From positions 49,567,473-49,631,472 of the forward strand of contig NC_066343.1 of NCBI RefSeq assembly GCF_022539315.1: 64,000 bases of DNA, written 5' to 3'. The translations under genes were made by a program, and so were the position numbers. How positions within the stretch are numbered: the stretch's first letter is position 1; each line of letters starts with the position of its first letter. The DNA is from Serinus canaria. Lineage: Eukaryota; Chordata; Aves; Passeriformes; Fringillidae. The notes beneath the pieces are model-generated. The model did not search any database. It was not told the DNA's origin and saw nothing but the letters and a program-made list of their open reading frames with translations. Of the stretch, positions 24,401 to 36,210 are shown one piece after another.

Positions 24401-25245
24401 AGATCGGCTTTTTTTACAGTGCCATAGCCTAAGAACTACTGATTGGCTGAAAATCAGCAAACTCAAGAAGTCTGAACTTGGAGCACCTCTTAGTTTTGGA
24501 CGCCTGTTGTGGGATAATTTGGAAGGGTTTGGAAGAGAGGAGAAGTTTAGAAGGAAGATAATCCAAATAAGTTTCACAAAGAAATATTATATCAGCCCTA
24601 AAACATAATATCCTTTATATGTTATCTAATCATAAACTGGTCCTTTGGTTCATCAGTTTGGTTTATCAATGAGGAGGCATATTTTCCCACAGATATGAAA
24701 ACAGCATCCAAGCACCAGGTATGTGACATTGTGCCCTATAGATATCCCAGAAAGCCCCTCATCTGTGTAACATAACCATTGCAGGAGAAAAGCAGTTCTT
24801 TAATGTAGGAAAACATGGCAGGACAGGAAAAGAAAAGGAATAAGGGTCCCTCTCTTGAACGTCCAGATCATCCAAGAAAGCTGCTACCTTGGATGCAGTA
24901 CTTCCTAGCAGGGCTAGGAAAATGTCTTTTCAACGTATCAGGTTCAAGCTTCACATGGCATTCAAGGCCTCTGCCAATTTTGCTAATTTCTATTTGCTGA
25001 AGGCCAGAAAATCCCACTGCTGCAATCAGGTAGAGTGTCCACATGGCTACTGTGGAAGAAAGCAAGTCCTTTATGAGCTTGAGATCCAGTCTAGGGAGAG
25101 TCATAAAGGCTGAAAATATGTCAGGGCAGAAGTTCACACAGTGACATAGATTCTGAATAAACTCATTTCCAAACACTAGCAAAAAAACCCAAAACAATGA
25201 ATCATCAGTCCATCAATTAAATGCGCATTTAAGAAAATAGTTTTG
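21431..25245. other. Single-copy DNA, no gene recognised
   Basis: Only short ORFs occur. GAGATGTTGGCA appears twice near 22724 and 22763, separated by A-rich sequence, as a small direct repeat. The stretch 22900-23300 is more GC-rich, but I recognise no gene in it. Confidence 0.35.
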
Positions 25246-25250
25246 CTGTG
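25246..25250 (+). repeat. Left 5-bp target duplication (CTGTG) of ERVL LTR
   Basis: CTGTG before the LTR is repeated at 25842-25846 after it. Five base pairs is the usual duplication length for ERVL. Confidence 0.7.
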
Positions 25251-25841
25251 TATTGTGGTTTAAACCCAGCTAGCAACCAAGTGCCACACAACCATTCCCT
25301 GAATCCCTCACTAGCAGGACTGGGGAGAGAATGAGATGGATGAAAGTCACAAATGTTATGGGCTGAGATGAAAGCAGTTTAATAGGGAAAGTAAAGGCTG
25401 TGCACACAAGCAAAGCAAAACAAGGAATAAATTCAGTGCTTCCCATGTGCTGGCAGGTGTTCAGCCATCTCTTGGAGAGCAGGGCCCCATCACTTTACCG
25501 CGACTTGGAAAGATAAATTACATAACCACAAATGGCCCGTCGCTCCCCTCCCCTTTCCCAAATTAATACACTGAATTTGTGCCACATGGTCTGGAATATC
25601 CCTTTGGTCAGTTTGGGTCACCTGTCCTGGCTGTCTCCTCCCAGCCTTCCAAGCACCCCCAGTCCCCTCCCCAGTGTGGCTGCACCAAAACCAGAAAAGG
25701 CCTTGGCTCTGTGCAAGTCCTGCTCAGCAATAACAAAAACATCTCTGTGTTATCAACTCTGTGTTCAGCACAAATCCAAAACACAGCCCCATAACAGCCA
25801 CTGTGAGGAAAACTAACTCAAACTCAGCCTAAACTGGCACA
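25251..25841 (-). mobile_element. ERVL-type solo LTR, minus strand
   Basis: The plus strand starts TATTGTGGTTTAAACCCAG and ends AACTGGCACA. Read on the minus strand this is the common avian ERVL LTR, from TGTGCCAGTTT to CTGGGTTTAAACCACAATA. Landmarks include AAAGGCCTTGGCTCTGTG, AACATCTCTGTGTTATCAA, GGAATATCCCTTTGGTCAG and CAAGCAAAGCAAAACAAGG. The polyadenylation signal is the minus-strand ATTAAA (plus TTTAAT at 25378-25383). The last base pair of the element has mutated from CA to TA. The TATA box is degenerate. At 591 bp it is close to full length. No internal sequence is attached, so it is a solo LTR. ORFs on it are spurious. Confidence 0.85.
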
Positions 25842-25846
25842 CTGTG
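25842..25846 (+). repeat. Right 5-bp target duplication (CTGTG)
   Basis: This matches 25246-25250 directly after the LTR terminus. Confidence 0.7.
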
Positions 25847-25957
25847 AAAGCAAGCTGAGGTCATGTGCAGTTGCCATTGTTTCTTCAGTGATCTTTAGTA
25901 CTCCATCATTTTACATGTGTAAACTGGGCCATGGTTTGGCATTATTAATTTAACACA

Positions 25958-26042
25958 AAAGACTTGAGAGGACTGTAAGCTGAGGTTGAACTAGGTGACA
26001 TCCTGAGATCCCTTCCCATCTGCTTTCTCCTGTGATCCTGTA
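25958..26042 (+). mobile_element. Old CR1 3' end
   Basis: GGTTGAACTAGGTGACATCC, then TGAGATCCCTTCCCATCTG and a terminal TGTGATCCTGTAG match the last ~85 bp of CR1, where the family normally reads like ATTCTATG 8-mers. Divergence is high, so this is an old, strongly 5'-truncated copy. Confidence 0.65.
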
Positions 26043-28280
26043 GTCTTACTATGAGTTATTTCTTTTAGAAGGAGATGGAAAATTAGTAGGACAGAAGGAA
26101 AGAAGCAAATTGTTGTTGGTATCTGATTCAGTGGCAGAAAAATTTAGAACTGAAATTAGACAGCCACAGGACTCTCAGGGGAGGGTGAGAGTTGGTGAAC
26201 AGAAAGGAAGAGAGTAAATGACAAGCTTGGGAGGACTGGGGCTGCAGGGCTCTCCATTCATGGCATGGGTATCTTCTCGTAGGTATGGATGCCAAACCCA
26301 TGATGAGACAGGGCAGCAGCAGAGGGAACGCTGGAGCTGCCATACATACCCAGCACTGCCTTCTCACTTAGGCTGGACCTGGTTCTGAGACCAAACCAAG
26401 CTCCATCTCACTCTGCTGCCAGCCAACACTCCTCACCAAAAAGTGGCTGTATTTTACTATTAGACCTCAAGGTTTGAGTGGCAATTGTTTAAGCAATGGA
26501 GCAAGGCTTTTGATCTACTCAGTGACATAATTTACAGCTTGATGTTGGAAACAGGGATCTGCCATAGGCAGGTTGCTTCCCAGGCCCTCTCGTAAACCTG
26601 TTCCGTGGTCTAGGCTGCTCCGGGACCCACTTTACCTCTACTTCAATTGCATTTTATATAGCAGTGTGAATTCAGATGGACAGAGTGAGAGTTAATTAAT
26701 GTCAGTCACACTGCTGAATTCTTCTAATGTAAAATATGGAGTGGCTGTAAATTAAAGGTACAATAACAAATAGCTCCACAATCTTTAGATAGTCCCACTT
26801 CAGTAGAGCTGCAGGGGAAATGTAGGAATGATAATAAATACATCATAAACATTAAAGAGCCATAAAATAGCCACATATAGATCCCATAAAACCTAATGTA
26901 GAAATAATTCAAGCTGGACTGAAAAGCAAATACCACCTACCACTGAAGGCTTTTGCAGTACCTTGGGATCCCAGGAAAAGGGGTTGATATTGCAGCTGTG
27001 TTGAGTGTTTTTATTGGATCTGAGTTTTCTTGAAGGTCATTCTGCCATGGTATTTTGGAAAGTCTTTTGAGAAGTCATGTATCAAACTTCATTTTCTTTT
27101 ATAACTGAAATAGTTCACTGGAATTCTTTGATATTTCCAGATCTGTTGTGAGACCAAAAAGAACTGTGTGTCTAAGAGAAACAGATTGCACCACTTAGAG
27201 CTGAAATGACATTGACAGAACAATTCCCCCCCCCCCCTTGAAGTTATGTTTGCGGTGGTTACAACTTCAAAATCTCAGAGGTCCACTTGAGTTTTGGGAT
27301 AAGTATATTTTATATCAAAAAGACTCCATGCCAGAAAGCTCTAAATATCAGAGAAGTCTCAGTTTATCATTCTGGTAGTATTGCAATAATGCCCCTTTTA
27401 CCAAAGGTGAGCATGTCAAAGTCTTAGAATTACTTTTCTTAATCATCATCATGAGCAGGCAGAGGAGCCACACAGATCAGAATTACTTTTCCATAAGCCC
27501 TTGGTAGATTTATAATCATGGCCAAAATCCCCATGAAGAGATTTTCTTAGCAAGTTTTCCCACCTTTCCAGCTTCTGCCAGGATGCCCTCGTTGGAGCTC
27601 AGGAGCAATAAGGGTGCAAGTCTACGCCCAGATTCCCACCATACTGAAAGCATGGGGCTGCCAGCTGGTCTGCAGAGACCCAAGGGCCTGGGGGCTGCTC
27701 TGGTTTGCCAGGGCTGGCACAGCCCTGAGTCACCTCCCTCCCATCAGCATGCTGGTAACTGCAGGCTGGCACCAGGAGCACAAAAGCACACAGCCCAGGT
27801 CCCTTCTCTGTGTTCACCACCACCCCAGAGGGTCGCTGACCTATGGAGAGGGCAAATGCAGAGCCATTTGTATCCCTGCCACCCAATGACTTGCCCAAAA
27901 CACAGGCTCTCAGAAGCCGCCTTAACCAGGCACAGCTCAGACATAATCATCTCCAACTGTCCTTCATATGAATCTTAGTGGTTTCAAATGATCTGTGGTA
28001 TGGGTGAGATTCTTTATTTATTTCCACAAGGGAAATCAAAAATATTTCTAAGCACTTCTATTCAGATGAAACAGACTTCACAGTTGTCAGCAGCTGTCTC
28101 CCAAATTAGTTTAGAGCTACCACACTGTCAAAGCCCGCAGTCTTCTGGATCCTGCAAGACATAGGAGGCTACTAACCTTCAGATTTGCAGTTATTTATGT
28201 ACAGGCAATATTGGAGTAGCCATTTCAGAAACTTCATCAAGTATTAGCTGAGATGTTTGGGGTGAAATCTACGCAGAGAC
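26043..28280. other. Single-copy DNA with a C12 run
   Basis: I recognise no gene. A 12-base C run lies at 27226-27237. The GC-richer stretch 27580-27900 carries ORFs of 90-131 codons on both strands, which is expected from composition. I found no matching family. Confidence 0.35.
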
Positions 28281-28311
28281 TCTATTATGCCAGAGGAAGA
28301 AAGCAACTCAG

Positions 28312-28486
28312 GTATAGAAGAATGTAATCCTTTTCAAAATATTATTCCTGGGAATCCTTTATCACCAAATGTTCAGCTTCAAATTGAATTATATATTTTC
28401 ATCATAGGTCTACATTCCTGCGTCCTGGTTCTAAAATGAAATTGTTTATATAGACAAAAAATAGTTGATCTTATGGCATGACAGGG
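28312..28486 (+). repeat. Copy A of a ~175-bp dispersed direct repeat
   Basis: It aligns with 30341-30516 at roughly 88% identity (about 22 differences by eye), with weaker similarity extending to about 28281 and 28590. Shared anchors include GAAGAATGTAATCCTT, CTTCAAATTGAATTATATAT and AAATGAAATTGTTTATA. There are no TG...CA ends and it is not CR1. It is a local duplication or an unnamed repeat. Confidence 0.85.
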
Positions 28487-28590
28487 AAAAAAAAATATAC
28501 TTCACTTCTGACTTTTCTCAATACATTCTCTCCTAAGCCCACCTCCCATAGCTGGCACATCAAGCTCTTTTTAGTGTGGTGCATAAAGTG

Positions 28591-29443
28591 TAGCCCATCT
28601 TCACAACACAAGTACTGGCAGATATGGTATACAGCATAGGTTCTCCCAAGGAACAAAACTAAATTAGCAATGGCCTATGTGAGGCATAACACCAGTTTAG
28701 ACTGTCATCATTAGAGGCATCCCAGCTTCCCAAGTGGAACCATGCGTAAGGGGACTTTCAGTCAAGCCACAAACTTCCACCAAAATCTTTGCTGTCACAT
28801 GTATCATTCCCTGCCCTCACTTCTTCATGTGCAAAGGGAGGGTAGTGGGATGAAGGACTTACAGGCAATAAAGGGTAAGAAGTTCCTTGCAAAACAGGGC
28901 TTGCATGGTGAGGTCTGTTGGGAGCCAAGGCGTTCAAAACTACACATATGAGTGATCAGAAAACACACTTGCTCTGTAGTGGCAGGGGGCAGCTGGGGGA
29001 AGCTACCTCTTGACTTCAGTCATAATGCCAGCGAATGGAGCACCCAATGCAGCTGGAAAAAATGACATTTTATTGACAACTCAAGAGCGAGCCTTGTTTT
29101 CAGTTATAAAAGCACTGCTGCTTCCTAAACAAAATGACCAGAAACCTCAATTCTTTCAAAAGTTGAGCAGTGCCTGAGACAGTCCCTCCAGGAGCACCAG
29201 AAGCATTTCAGAGGTTCTTACCTGAACTGGGTCCTTGAGTGTTTAAGCAATTCTTTGGCAGGGTTACTATGAATGTACCATTTATTTTGTCACTTCCAGC
29301 AAGTCCAGGTGTTCACTGGATCATATACTGCAGCTAGGGGTTCTTTCCAGCCCATAGTTTTGCTGGCTTCCATTAGGTGATGCACAATTTGAGCCAAGTC
29401 TTCTGCATGTTTTAACAATGTGAATGTTTAACAGAGGCGGTTT
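28591..29443. other. Single-copy DNA between repeat A and the 190-codon ORF
   Basis: There is no gene or known repeat. The stretch near 29040-29160 is AT-rich with E-box- and homeobox-like motifs. Confidence 0.3.
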
Positions 29444-30016
29444 ATGGCAGCCTGTGAACGCTGTGAACTTAGTACACTAGAAACAAAAATAGAACTAAAC
29501 CAAACCTTCAGATTTGATCCAAACCTCACAGTGGGAGCCTTCCCGTGTTACTGTCTGGGGAAAAAAAACAACAACTTATTTATACACACTCCTGAACTTT
29601 CAAAATGCTCATTAAAAAACCTGAATCCAAACTTTTCAGCTTGCATCCATGTCAACCGAGACAAAGTCTGGACTTGGAATGAAGCACATGAAAGAGCACA
29701 GATCTGCACCGTTACTCACCATGATTTCCTTAGATGGTTTGAAGGATTGCAATGCAGGAAATTCACTGTAATTTGTTCAGTGATTTTTGTCCACCCAGCA
29801 AAATCCAGCTTTATGAGCCATGTCTGTAGAAAAACCCCAAAATTATCTTCTTTTGTGGATCTATTCATTTGGTGGCTGAAGAGGGAAAATAAGAGAGCTT
29901 TTCTTCCACTGAGGCCTTTTATGACCACACTTTTAAGAAGTGTCAGAAACACAGAACACAGGGTGTTCCTTGCTTATGCAGAGCATTCAAAAACAAATGT
30001 TTACAAGACAGTATAA
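29444..30016 (+). CDS. Longest ATG-started ORF, 190 codons, unrecognised
   Basis: The ORF starts at ATG 29444 (poor Kozak context, T at -3) and stops after 30016. The predicted protein is Cys- and Phe-rich, with no signal peptide, clear membrane span or motif I know. It does not resemble CR1 or retroviral proteins. It lies between the two direct repeats at 28.3 and 30.3 kb and is followed by AT-rich, UTR-like DNA. In 64 kb of six-frame sequence an ORF this long is somewhat unexpected but possible by chance. I treat it as hypothetical and probably non-coding. Confidence 0.15.
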   Translation: MAACERCELSTLETKIELNQTFRFDPNLTVGAFPCYCLGKKNNNLFIHTPELSKCSLKNLNPNFSACIHVNRDKVWTWNEAHERAQICTVTHHDFLRWFEGLQCRKFTVICSVIFVHPAKSSFMSHVCRKTPKLSSFVDLFIWWLKRENKRAFLPLRPFMTTLLRSVRNTEHRVFLAYAEHSKTNVYKTV

Positions 30017-30340
30017 AAAGTCTATTATATAATTTAATTGTAAAATTTCTATTGCTAAGGTATTCTATATTATATAAAGCCATATATAGACAAAAGGTTT
30101 TTTTTGTATGTTATATGTAAAATAACAAAAAAGTTATTTTCTCACTTATTCTTTATTTTTTTCATATTGAAATGTAGTGATCTTGCAGTTTAACAAATCT
30201 GAAATACAGTTATAGACAGTCATATGGCTTTTTAAATTGTGTGAGCATAACGAAATACTTAGGGAAACTCAGTTTCTGATGTAGTGAGTTAAAGTCCAAG
30301 TGTGTTTGTCTACTTTGCCAGAAGAAAACAAGTAACTGAA
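30017..30340. other. AT-rich DNA between ORF and repeat B
   Basis: Strongly AT-rich, with TATATAAAG-like strings and T runs. No gene is seen. Confidence 0.4.
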
Positions 30341-30516
30341 GTATGGAAGAATGTAATCCTTCTCTAAATATTATTCCTGGGAGTCCTTTTATCACCAAAT
30401 ATTCCACTTCAAATTGAATTATATATTTTCATCACAGGTCCACATTCCTGGGGCTTGGTTCTGAAATGAAATTGTTTATACAGACAGAAAATAGTTTATT
30501 TTATATCATGGCAGAG
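30341..30516 (+). repeat. Copy B of the ~175-bp direct repeat
   Basis: This is the partner of 28312-28486, in the same orientation and 2,029 bp downstream. Weaker similarity runs from about 30309 to 30620. The differences are mostly transitions and one 1-bp indel, as expected from neutral decay after duplication. Confidence 0.85.
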
Positions 30517-30620
30517 AAAGATTCTGGGTTATGTTTCTGACTATTCTCCCCATAGCCTCTCAGAATCAACCTTTTACAGCCTGCATATAAAGTGTTCTGC
30601 AGTTTGGTGCAAATGCAGCG

Positions 30621-33600
30621 TAGCAGATGTACTGCAAATCAAATAGAAACACAGAATTAATTTCCTTTTTTTGAATAAATGGCATCTTGTATGGATTGGT
30701 GTGAATCTTAAAACTACAGAGAACTCAGACTGAAATTTGTGGGAATCACAACTGAATTGCAAGGGAAAATATTGGATGGTAAGTTGAAGATGTGCTTAAA
30801 AATCAGTGCTGTGTTGTCAAAAAAAGAAAAAAAATCTGCATCTTCAAAATACAAACACCTTGTTGTCCCCTTGTGCTGTTCTGCAGCTGTTCTGCTCTAT
30901 AAGGCCAATTACACTAGCCAGCAGAGATCGCAGCTTTGAAAGTAAATATGAAGCTGAATTCTGATGTATTGGACAAGTGTTTCTCCAGAGTGGTCAAAAA
31001 TTAAGATCATACGATCACTGAGAGATAGCCTTGTTCAAATTCCTGTTGTTACAGTCAAGCCCTTTGCGTACATTACGCTATTTCCTCACAGATTACTGGT
31101 TTTGGGTCCCCTCTCCCAAAGGACCTGCCCCTTGTCCCATTTGCTTCATTGCAGGCAGGTAAGGCTCAATCTGAAAACTGCTCCTGTACTGCAATATGAG
31201 CCTCACGGAGCAAAATAGGGTCATTATTGCTTTGATTAGATCACAGCATTTCTACAGTCTTATCCCAGTAGGACTCTATGGCAAAAAAAGACAAATTCAC
31301 AAAGGACAAATTGAGTTCATGCATCAGATGGCGAGCAGACAGCACAGTGACACCACCAGTCAACAAATGTCACAGGTACTGGTTCTTCTCTTCCATTTCC
31401 ATCTGTCTGCAGGAAGTGTGAGCAGGTCCTTACCTGCCAGCCAGAAGCAGCTCTACAGTGGCTCTTCACAGATGCTCTGGTATCAGAACTCCAGTATGAA
31501 GTATCTGGGAACATCTGGTTAGTTTAGGAAGATGTGGACCCAGTTAGAAAGTCACAGACAGCACAGATGGCCAGGGTCATCTTGAGAATGATTCTCTGTT
31601 CTGAGGAGAGTATATTTTGTCTTGGGGCTGACATCCACAATGTTTGCAGTGTGGGTTAGCTGAGGAGGAAAGGAGTGGTTTTCAGTGGTCCTTGAAAGAC
31701 AGTTATGTTATATCTCTGTGGTGCTACATGCTCTTGCAGAGAGACAGTCAAGGGAGGGTAAGGGAGGTAAAGCTGAACAAGGGAAGGAGTGCATGTGAAG
31801 GTGTGGATGTGAGTTAACAGGACAATTTGTCTCAAAACCTTTTCCACTCATGCTCTATACAGGCCAAAGTAATCCTGGTTTTTTTGCTAGATCTGCTGTG
31901 ATTCCTTGTACCAAGTATCCTAAATACTTGTATAGTTTGCAGCTGCTCAGAGAACCAAACATTTGTTCTGACCCTGCTTCCCCTGCAAGAGACTGGAGAG
32001 AGCTTGATGAGTTCTTGGAGCTGAACTTTGGGTTTAATTTCTTACAGAAAATTGTGTTCTATTCTCATAGGAACTGCTCCACAAATCTAAGCTAACTGAG
32101 GTAAGCGGGAGAAATTAGAGGATTTGCTGCTAAACCCCATTAAAATGCTGACATAGCAACTATGGACTAAGAATACAGGGTACCCTCTATCACCATCACA
32201 ATAACACATGCAACTTGCAAGCAGACAGTATTTTCTCTTTCAAAATGACTCGTGTGTTTTTACTTAGTATTCTGATATCATCTCCCATGGTGGAAAGAGG
32301 AGAAAGGGTAAAAGCATATTCAACGCTCCCCTCTTCTCTGATTCTTGTGTTACTTCTGGTCTTGTGTTACTGCCTGTCCTTACTGAACACAGTAAGTTGA
32401 ATAAAAATCACAGACAATTCTGAAATGCTGCAGAGAGATTGTTTCAAATGAAGTATAAATGCTGAAAAATGCTCAACAAATTATACTGAAAAGCAAGTGA
32501 AAATGTGTGAGAATTCAAAGCAAAAAAGGAAAGAATTGAAAATGTGACTTAAATGGCACAGTGTTCTAAAATACATGTTTGTAATCATTTCAGGGATTAC
32601 AGGAAAAATTCCATCGACAAAAGTTCAGAGTCTATTTCAGAACTAATATCCAGTGATTCTTTTGGAAAAAACCCACAGGTGTAGTCTTTTACTAATTAAT
32701 GTTTCCTCCCTGTATTGGGAGGACTAGAGGAGTGAAAAGGGAAAAGGAGAGCTTACATGCATAAAGCATTTCCCAAGAAGTCAGTTGACTTCCCTACGGA
32801 ATGGTCAGAATTTTGCCAGCTGTCATTTCACCTTCTCCAAGGGCTCTTTTCACTTCCACAGTTCCGGTACTTTTTCCTATAGATTTTGCCTGGCCAGTCA
32901 AAAATAAAGGGAAGAAGCTATTGGTTTGGTTGTAGGATATGCCTATTTTGTACCTCAAGTGGAAGACATGAGATGTCTTAATTTTTTCTTAAGACATATT
33001 GCATTTTCTTGTGCTTTTTCCATTATCATTTTTATAGCTGAGATTTCTGTAAGGATTCACAGTGAGTCATTTTATGAGGCAGCTCTGTGCCATCTGCACT
33101 AAAGAGTTTCCTATCACTCTAGACATTACGTATCTCCTTATGGCAGCCTGGACACTGTAGGGAAATTGCCAAGCCAGGTCACATGCCAGCGGGCCATCAT
33201 TCATCCAAAAGAAGGCGGGCAAAATCTGCTTACAATTAGGTTCAGCCCCTGGTTCTGGATAACATGTCCCTGTGGCTACAAATTCCTTCCTGCCAGCCCC
33301 CTACAGGGCTCAGAAGGAGTCCAAGGATGACCAGAGAGAAGAGGTCCCGGCCTCTCACTTTCCTTCTCACACTTTTTCAAATTTCCTCTCTTCTTTGTAA
33401 GGAACAATATGTTCTTGCATTGTGTCATGCTGGCAGTAAGCAAAGCTGCTGCTTTAAAGCTTTGCAAAAGAAATATAGTTAAATGCCAAAACACTCGGGG
33501 TTTTTAATGAAAAAATATAAAACTTCAGGGAGGGAAAAAAATCAGATTATAAAATACATTAGTCTAAGCTTCTAATTTGCAAAAGGAAAAATTTTACTGG

Positions 33601-33728
33601 AAGTACTATATACATAGAAAGAAGCCAGAATATAAATAGTGTAAATGGAACTACTCTGTTACATGCAGAGCTCTGTTTAACAGGAGAAATACCTTCAAGT
33701 ACAACCCTGCTCTTGCAGCAGAATGTAG
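30621..33728. other. Single-copy DNA, no gene recognised
   Basis: Short ORFs only. One at 32245-32397 encodes 51 residues with a hydrophobic N-terminus and a hydrophobic C-terminal run (LILVLLLVLCYCLSLL), and a splice-donor-like CA/GTAAGT overlaps its end. This is more likely chance than a gene. Confidence 0.3.
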
Positions 33729-34343
33729 TTAAAACATAGGAGTTCTTGTGTAGTAGATCCCAGTCTAGCAGCAGATCATGTGAGATTCAGGGAGTCTTTC
33801 TCCGACAATGGAATAACTTTGACCTTTAAACATGACCTGAATCTGGCTATGAGAGAATACATGTCAATTCAGAAAATACAGCAAACCATAGGGAATTCCC
33901 TACCCCTTTTCTTTACCAGCCAAGACTTAAATACATCTTTGCCACCTGCTCTTGGCAATTTTGGTTGCAGATGCTCAAGGATAAGGAGTATCCGTGGCAT
34001 ATTCTGCTGGAGCAGGACTCTGGGACACCGAGTGGCTGCGCCTAGGGCTACTCAAGAAGTGCTCTCAGACTACTTTCAATGTGAAACCTCTCTTAAACAA
34101 GCAATTATAATTTTAGCCCACGGTCTATTCTTTATTTTGGCATGTCTCCGAGTAACTAAAATCAATATGTCTGGGCATGCAAGTCACAGCAGCTTACACC
34201 CCTCTGCAGACAAATACATCAGCAAATTTGTGAATTTTCAGTCCAGGGGTGCCTTCTTCAACTCTCTGGGAATCCCAGGTAAGACCTCAGAAACTGGACA
34301 CACCTCACCTCTGTCAGAAAGGCAAAAACAGATAGTTCTTTAA
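33729..34343 (+). other. Open frame of 204 codons with possible splice sites
   Basis: The frame is open from just after a TAG at 33726 to the stop after 34340. The first ATG in frame is at 33849. Inside it CTACCCCTTTTCTTTACCAG (33900-33919) resembles a strong acceptor and CCCAG/GTAAGAC at 34278/34279 a strong donor, giving a potential 359-bp internal exon (33920-34278). I recognise no domain in the translation. It could be a coding or lncRNA exon, or chance. Confidence 0.2.
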
Positions 34344-35641
34344 TTGCAATCTGTTATTTTCGTGATCATTGAAAAGACTGCTGTTAGTATAGAATAACTG
34401 AAAGTGGTCCAGCTGGGAGAGGAAAATGTCTTCTCTTGTATAGATTATTTCCTTACACCTCGTCTCAACATTGTTATGAGAAGGGAGAAGAAGCAAAACA
34501 CAAAGTGCCATCACCTACAAACTAGAAACTGAATTATCTTTTCTTATATGACTTCTTCTTGGAAAGTAGTCTTAGAAAACAATGTCTGTACAATTGGTGA
34601 TGACATCAAAAGCAACAGCACTAACTTAGTAAAGAGAAATGCAGATGAGATTTCCTACAGAGGCACATGAATCCATGGAAGGTTCTGCTTCGTAACCTTT
34701 GTGAATTTCCCAGAGTTTAAAGGCAAAAAAAAAAAAAAAAAAAAGGGGGGTTTTTTTTAAAGTTCATGTTTTTTCACATATGATGGTACATTTTCAAAAC
34801 TGCACAAGAGTGGATGTTGTAGGAGTAAGGCAGTGGTTTTAGGAATGCTCTCATTATTGTGATCTTGAGGACAAAGTGATGCTGTCTGAGACTTAAGATG
34901 GTTTGGTTTCAGTAGAACTTTCCATTCCAGCTGCTTTGTTCTTTAAAGGAACAAAATACTGAACCAACTCAGGAGTCTGGAGGAACATGCACGTGCGGCT
35001 GGAGAGATTCAGAGCTGCTACCTCTAATCCATCTGGAAAAGAGAAACAGTTTCTCTGTTACTTGCAAGCTGCTACATAACTGAGTCAGCAGGGGAGCACA
35101 GTGAGGCTCAACACTTCGGTTTAAATTCATTTCCAAGCATGTGCTGTTGGGTTACAGCTTTTGTTTAAAGAGGCTCATACAGCACTGACTCCTGGATCAT
35201 CTGAACTCTGCTGTGTCAGCATCTACCCAAAATGATCTGCTGAGGCTTCTGCGTTCAGCATCTTGTCCTGAAAAGCACTTGCTCTCTCCAGCACTGCTCA
35301 TAACTCACTCTCTAGCTGGGCAGGCAAGAGTATAATGACTTATGCAAAGAGTGCTCCTCACCTATACCCAGAGGGTCAGTCCTACCTGTGGGATCATGGG
35401 ATAATTACCAACACATGGAGGACCACAGGACTTCTATGGTCTGAGCTAGGATTTTCATTACTGCTTGACTTATTAGCTCTTTCCCCAAATTTCACAGATT
35501 GCAGAAGAAACACACTGCAACCAAATGGTAGATTGGTGCCAACACCACTCTGTTGGTTTTGCAGAGTGAAATTAAAAACAGCTGCACCAGAAAACTTCTC
35601 ATCTCTGAATGCACAGAACATACCTGCAAACAAGCAAGGCA
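34344..35641. other. Single-copy DNA with an A20-G6-T8 tract
   Basis: At 34725-34758 an A20 run is followed by G6 and T8. There is no gene. The rest is ordinary single-copy sequence. Confidence 0.4.
34725..34758. repeat. A20 G6 T8 homopolymer tract
   Basis: Three adjacent homopolymers. There is no retrocopy or LINE sequence upstream to make this a poly(A) tail. Confidence 0.9.
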
Positions 35642-36042
35642 GAGAACCACAGAATATCCTGAGTGGGAAAGCATGTAAAAGAACCATCAACTCCAGCTCC
35701 TGGCCCTGCACAAGACACCCCAAAAACCTCAATATACGTCCAAGGGTATTGTCCAAATGCTTCTTGAACTCTGTCAGGATGGTGCTGTGACCACTGCACA
35801 GGAGAGCCTGTTCCTGTGCTCAGCCACCCTTTGGGTGGAGAACCTTTTGCCCATATCCAGCTTGAACCCCTCTAAAGCATTCCCTCAGGTCTTGTCACTC
35901 ACCAGAGAGGAGATCTGTATCTGCCCCTGCTCTTCCCCTTGCAAGGAAGTTGTTACTGCAATGGGGTCCCCCCTCAGTCTCCTCCAGGATGAGCCAAGTG
36001 ACCTCAGCCGAGTGTCATATGGCTTCCCCTCACACCTGAACA
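35642..36042 (-). mobile_element. CR1 LINE 3' end, second subfamily
   Basis: Plus-strand landmarks are ACCACAGAATATCCTGAGTG, AACTCCAGCTCCTGGCCCTG, TTCTTGAACTCTGTCAGGAT, GTGCTGTGACCACTGCACAG, TCCCCCCTCAGTCTCCTCCA and AGTGACCTCAGCCG. These are reverse complements of a CR1 3' end of a different subfamily from the copy at 836-1109. The 3' terminus is at the left (about 35642) and the copy is 5'-truncated near 36042. Frames are broken. Confidence 0.85.
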
Positions 36043-36206
36043 AAATGTGCTAATGGAGGGAACTGTCAGGTGGAGGATAAAAGGAGAGCAAGACTGTGAA
36101 AGAGGAGAGCAGAGTAGCTCTACAAGAAAGGCACAGGTATAGAGTGAACTGCAGAAGATATGGGAAAATAATAGAGATGCAAGAGAAAAAAAGAACAAAA
36201 TAAAGG

Positions 36207-36210
<4 letters not shown>

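Noticed and set aside
25532..25816. 94-codon ORF
   Set aside because: It lies wholly inside the ERVL LTR, antisense to it.
34725..34758. Poly(A) tail of a processed pseudogene
   Set aside because: No gene-like or LINE-like sequence precedes it and there is no target duplication.
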